From the NCBI GenBank assembly GCA_020024105.1, contig JAHHUH010000005.1, forward strand, positions 1 through 64,000: DNA of 64,000 nucleotides, given 5' to 3'. This document shows, in pieces, positions 61,521 to 64,000 of the stretch. The translations under genes were made by a program, and so were the position numbers. Source of the DNA: Phascolarctobacterium sp. (GTDB lineage: Bacteria; Bacillota; Negativicutes; Acidaminococcales; Acidaminococcaceae). Position 1 is the stretch's first letter. Every line of letters begins with the position of its first letter. The notes below the pieces were generated by a model. It was not told where the DNA came from. It made no database searches and saw nothing but the letters and a program-made list of their open reading frames with translations.

Positions 61521-62615
61521 GTGCGGTTACGTTTATTAGATCGTTATGTACTGGCGGAGCTTTTGTATCCATTTGTCTTTGGCATCGCAGCTTTCTCCAG
61601 CATTTTTGTGGCTAGTACCATGCTGTTCAAGATAACGAAATATATTACCCAATATGGTGCTTCCATTGATGCGGTGAGCAGACTTTTCTTTTACAGCCTG
61701 CCGGAAATCATTAACTACACATTCCCAATGTCCATGCTGCTGGCAGCGCTGATGGCTTTTGGCAAGCTGTCCGGTAGCAGTGAGATTACGGCGATGAAAG
61801 CAGGTGGCATCAGCTATTACCGTATTGTAGCACCTGTTATCCTCGTAGGTTTTCTGGTAAGTATGTTTTCTGTGGTCTGGGCTGAAAAGGTGGTACCGGC
61901 GGCTAAAGCCGAGTGTACCAGGATTGTGGATTACGAAATTAAGCACAGCACCAAGCCCGTTGGAGAAACCGAGCATATCGTGCTGAAAAGCTTTAGGGGT
62001 AGTAGTCAGAGAATTACCTATGCTAATCGCTTTGAGGAAGCAACTGGTAAAATGTCCGATATCACCATTGAAGAATTTAAGGATGGTAAGATTGTCCGCA
62101 TTCAGACCGCTAAGGAGGGCTACTGGGAAAATGGTGTATGGCGCATTGTTAATGGTAGTGTCTTTTCTTTAGATGATAAGGATGGTATTCAAAGCAGTGC
62201 GCAATTCAGTGAGCAGATTATTCCTTTGGATCTGACTCCTAAGCAAATTTCCTGGGAACAGAAGGATCCGGAGGAAATGACCATTGCCGAGTTGCGCGCC
62301 TATGTGGAGTTGTTGGAGAACAGGGGCGAATCTGCGGCTAAACAGCTGGTAGAAATGTACATGCGTCTATCCATTCCCTTGGCTAGCTTCTTCTTTGCCA
62401 TGATCGGTGCCGCTATGGGTACTCAAAAGCAGAGAACTAGTTCCTCCATTGGGCTAGGGATTAGCATTATAGTTATCTTTATCTATTATGCTATTATGAC
62501 CTTTACCACTGGTTTGGGTAAGGGTGGTGCTATGCCTCCTTTGCTGGCTTGTATGCTGCCCAACATCATCTGCTTATTTACGGGAATTTATTTATTAAAA
62601 CAGAAAAATGCTTAG
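61521..62615 (+). CDS. lptF: LPS export permease, LptF/LptG (YjgP/YjgQ) family
   Basis: An inner-membrane permease that works with LptB. The 364-residue protein has three N-terminal helices (up to about residue 120), a periplasmic beta-jellyroll domain (about 130-260) and three C-terminal helices. LLDRYVLAELLYPFVFG at the start is family-typical. It starts at GTG 61521 behind GGAGGAAG. Only one member is visible where E. coli has two; whether it is F- or G-like cannot be told. Confidence 0.93.
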   Translation: MRLRLLDRYVLAELLYPFVFGIAAFSSIFVASTMLFKITKYITQYGASIDAVSRLFFYSLPEIINYTFPMSMLLAALMAFGKLSGSSEITAMKAGGISYYRIVAPVILVGFLVSMFSVVWAEKVVPAAKAECTRIVDYEIKHSTKPVGETEHIVLKSFRGSSQRITYANRFEEATGKMSDITIEEFKDGKIVRIQTAKEGYWENGVWRIVNGSVFSLDDKDGIQSSAQFSEQIIPLDLTPKQISWEQKDPEEMTIAELRAYVELLENRGESAAKQLVEMYMRLSIPLASFFFAMIGAAMGTQKQRTSSSIGLGISIIVIFIYYAIMTFTTGLGKGGAMPPLLACMLPNIICLFTGIYLLKQKNA

Positions 62616-62647
62616 CTGGTAATTTATGAAGGGCAGGTCGTAGATAT

Positions 62648-63781
62648 ATGACTGGTATAAAGCTAATAATTATTATGGGCATTGTGGGCGGATTGATTGC
62701 CTATATTGGAGATAAGCTTGGTAGTAAAATTGGTAAAAAAAGGATGTCTGTTTTTGGCCTGCGCCCAAAGCATACCTCCGTGTTATTGACAGTTATCAGC
62801 GGTGCCTTGATTTCTGTTGTTACCATTGGTGTAATGGCTATTTTTTCGGAAAATGCTAGAACAGCTCTTTTTGGTATGGAAGAATTGACGCAGGAAATAA
62901 GGCTGTTGAATCAGGAAAAGGAAACGGCTGTTAAAAAATTAGCCGATGCTAAGGCTGAGTTTGATAAACAGAACGCTATCATTCTTTCTCTGGATACAAA
63001 AATTAAACAGAGTGAAGATGCTAAGGCCCAGTTGGATGTAAAATATGCTCGGTCTCAAGAAAGTCTTCAGCAATTGTCTATTGCTAAGGCTCAGCTGAGG
63101 ACTGAGGTAGAGGAGCTGGAGGAGATTACTGACCATCTGCGGAAGAATGTTATTTCTATGCGTGAGGGGCAGGTATTCTATCGTGCTGGCGAGGTGGTGT
63201 ATGCCGGTGTGTTGCGCAGTGGGTTAAGCCATGAGGAGAATTTAGCGCAATTAAATTGGCTGCTTACCAATGCCAATGACACCATCCTCCGTCGTTTGGG
63301 ACTCCAGAATGATGATAATAAGTTGCAGGCTATCTGGTTGTCTAAAAAATCCGTGGATCAGGCTATCCTGACTCTGGATACCAGTGACAGCAACATGCTT
63401 TATCGTGTTAGAGCCATGGCTAATGTGGTTGTAGGCGAATTGGTAGTGTGCGATATTGAAATTACTGAGAACGAATTGATCTATTCTGATGGTGATCTTA
63501 TTTATAGTGAGGTTGTGGATTTAAATCAGACGGAGCTGGCCCACGATACTATCCTGATGAACTTCCTGTCCAAGATTAATCATGTGGTTGTTGAAGCGGG
63601 TGTATTGCAGGACCCGATAAGCGGTAAGGTGGGGAATATAGATGCCCATACTATGCTCGAAACTACTAATACCATGCGTAAGCTGGGTGATAGGGTAGTG
63701 ATTAAGGCCTATGCAAATGGTGACATTACAACTGCAGGCTTGGTACATTTAAAGCTGGAAGTGGTCCGTGATGATGAATAA
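62648..63781 (+). CDS. DUF3084-type membrane coiled-coil protein
   Basis: A 377-residue protein: two N-terminal membrane helices (about 4-22 and 44-66) around a short basic loop, a long coiled coil (about 80-175), then a globular domain (about 178-375) with the motif GQVFYRAGEVVYAGVLRSG. This layout matches the DUF3084 family, whose function I cannot name. It follows the lptF gene by 32 bases and overlaps the YqgF-like gene, so a link to envelope biogenesis is possible by context only. Confidence 0.8.
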   Translation: MTGIKLIIIMGIVGGLIAYIGDKLGSKIGKKRMSVFGLRPKHTSVLLTVISGALISVVTIGVMAIFSENARTALFGMEELTQEIRLLNQEKETAVKKLADAKAEFDKQNAIILSLDTKIKQSEDAKAQLDVKYARSQESLQQLSIAKAQLRTEVEELEEITDHLRKNVISMREGQVFYRAGEVVYAGVLRSGLSHEENLAQLNWLLTNANDTILRRLGLQNDDNKLQAIWLSKKSVDQAILTLDTSDSNMLYRVRAMANVVVGELVVCDIEITENELIYSDGDLIYSEVVDLNQTELAHDTILMNFLSKINHVVVEAGVLQDPISGKVGNIDAHTMLETTNTMRKLGDRVVIKAYANGDITTAGLVHLKLEVVRDDE

Positions 63782-64000
63782 GGTCTATTTAGGTGTTGAT
63801 CCTGGGCGGAGTAAGATCGGTTTGGCACTTGTAACTGAAAATGAGCAGATTTTAAAATTACATATTGCAGAAACAAAGCATATCGTAGAAGAACTGCGAA
63901 ACTTTATTCAATGCTATTGCCCAGTACAGCTTGTTCTGGGCAATGGTACAAATAGTGATAATATAGCTCAGCTTCTAGCTCAGATACTACCTCAACTGCC
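63771..64000 (+). CDS. YqgF/RuvX-like RNase H-fold protein (partial, cut by window end)
   Basis: The first about 76 codons are visible. The N-terminus has the RNase-H-fold motif VYLGVDPGRSKIGLALV typical of YqgF/RuvX-type nucleases (pre-16S rRNA processing) and of related uncharacterised pairs with DUF3084 proteins. It overlaps the DUF3084 stop by 11 bases; ATG 63771 and 63774 are alternatives. Identity beyond the fold cannot be settled without the rest. Confidence 0.65.
   Translation, partial: MMNKVYLGVDPGRSKIGLALVTENEQILKLHIAETKHIVEELRNFIQCYCPVQLVLGNGTNSDNIAQLLAQILPQL

Noticed and set aside
1..64000. CRISPR arrays, insertion sequences, prophage, tRNA or rRNA genes
   Set aside because: No spaced direct repeats, transposase or integrase frames, or recognisable RNA gene sequences were seen on reading the window.

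Overview
The window looks like chromosome of a diderm Firmicute (class Negativicutes), most likely an Acidaminococcaceae/Phascolarctobacterium-like gut anaerobe. That placement is inferred from gene content and order. Firmicutes-style neighbourhoods (rpiB-ywlG-glyA-upp-comEB, murA-mreB, walJ-htrA-rlmH) sit beside a full outer-membrane programme: TamB, BamA, three Skp/OmpH-like proteins, a lipid A/Kdo pathway, Lpt transport, an Mla system and TolC. No phage, insertion sequence, CRISPR array, rRNA or tRNA gene was seen. All genes but one (a YitT-family gene at 17.2-17.8 kb) lie on the plus strand.

Layout. 0.1-3.5 kb: rpiB, a YwlG-like gene, glyA, upp, dCMP deaminase. 3.5-5.8 kb: wecA and wecB. 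5.9-12.8 kb: ATP synthase operon atpZ-atpI-atpB-E-F-[delta C-domain::alpha]-G-D-C. There is no free-standing atpH; the C-terminal domain of delta is instead fused to the N-terminus of alpha. 12.9-17.1 kb: a small unknown gene, murA, an mreB/mbl homologue and an exported AMIN/phosphodiester-glycosidase protein. 17.1-18.7 kb: divergent YitT-type membrane protein and MerR-type regulator. 18.8-25.0 kb: an S55 (SpoIVB-type) peptidase, mlaE, mlaF, an MlaD with a C-terminal beta-barrel, then tolC behind a strong promoter with a palindrome at its start point. 25.1-28.2 kb: deoC, walJ, a lipoprotein-type HtrA and rlmH. 28.2-29.6 kb: a decayed S-layer-homology (SLH) gene and a truncated trimeric-autotransporter/SLH tail. 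29.7-33.9 kb: a lipoprotein barnase with its barstar, a Uup-like ABC-F protein and a MATE transporter.

33.9-64 kb is one long envelope-biogenesis region: tamB, a sigma-70 family factor, a single-pass membrane protein that could be its partner, bamA, an unknown exported protein, three Skp/OmpH-like genes, lpxD, an LpxL-type acyltransferase, lpxC, fabZ, lpxA, lpxI, lpxB, msbA, a waaA-lpxK fusion, kdsB, kdsA, kdsD, kdsC, a second acyltransferase, lptC, lptA, lptB, one LptF/G-type permease, a DUF3084 protein and a YqgF-like gene cut by the window end. Together these make Kdo-lipid A, flip it, bridge it across the periplasm and insert outer-membrane proteins.

The most unusual items are the delta-alpha ATP synthase fusion, the sigma factor plus membrane protein between tamB and bamA, the waaA-lpxK fusion, the MlaD-barrel fusion, the membrane-anchored barnase and a terminator/promoter/RBS overlap in front of the ABC-F gene. 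Promoters here often carry an extended -10 (TGnTATAAT).
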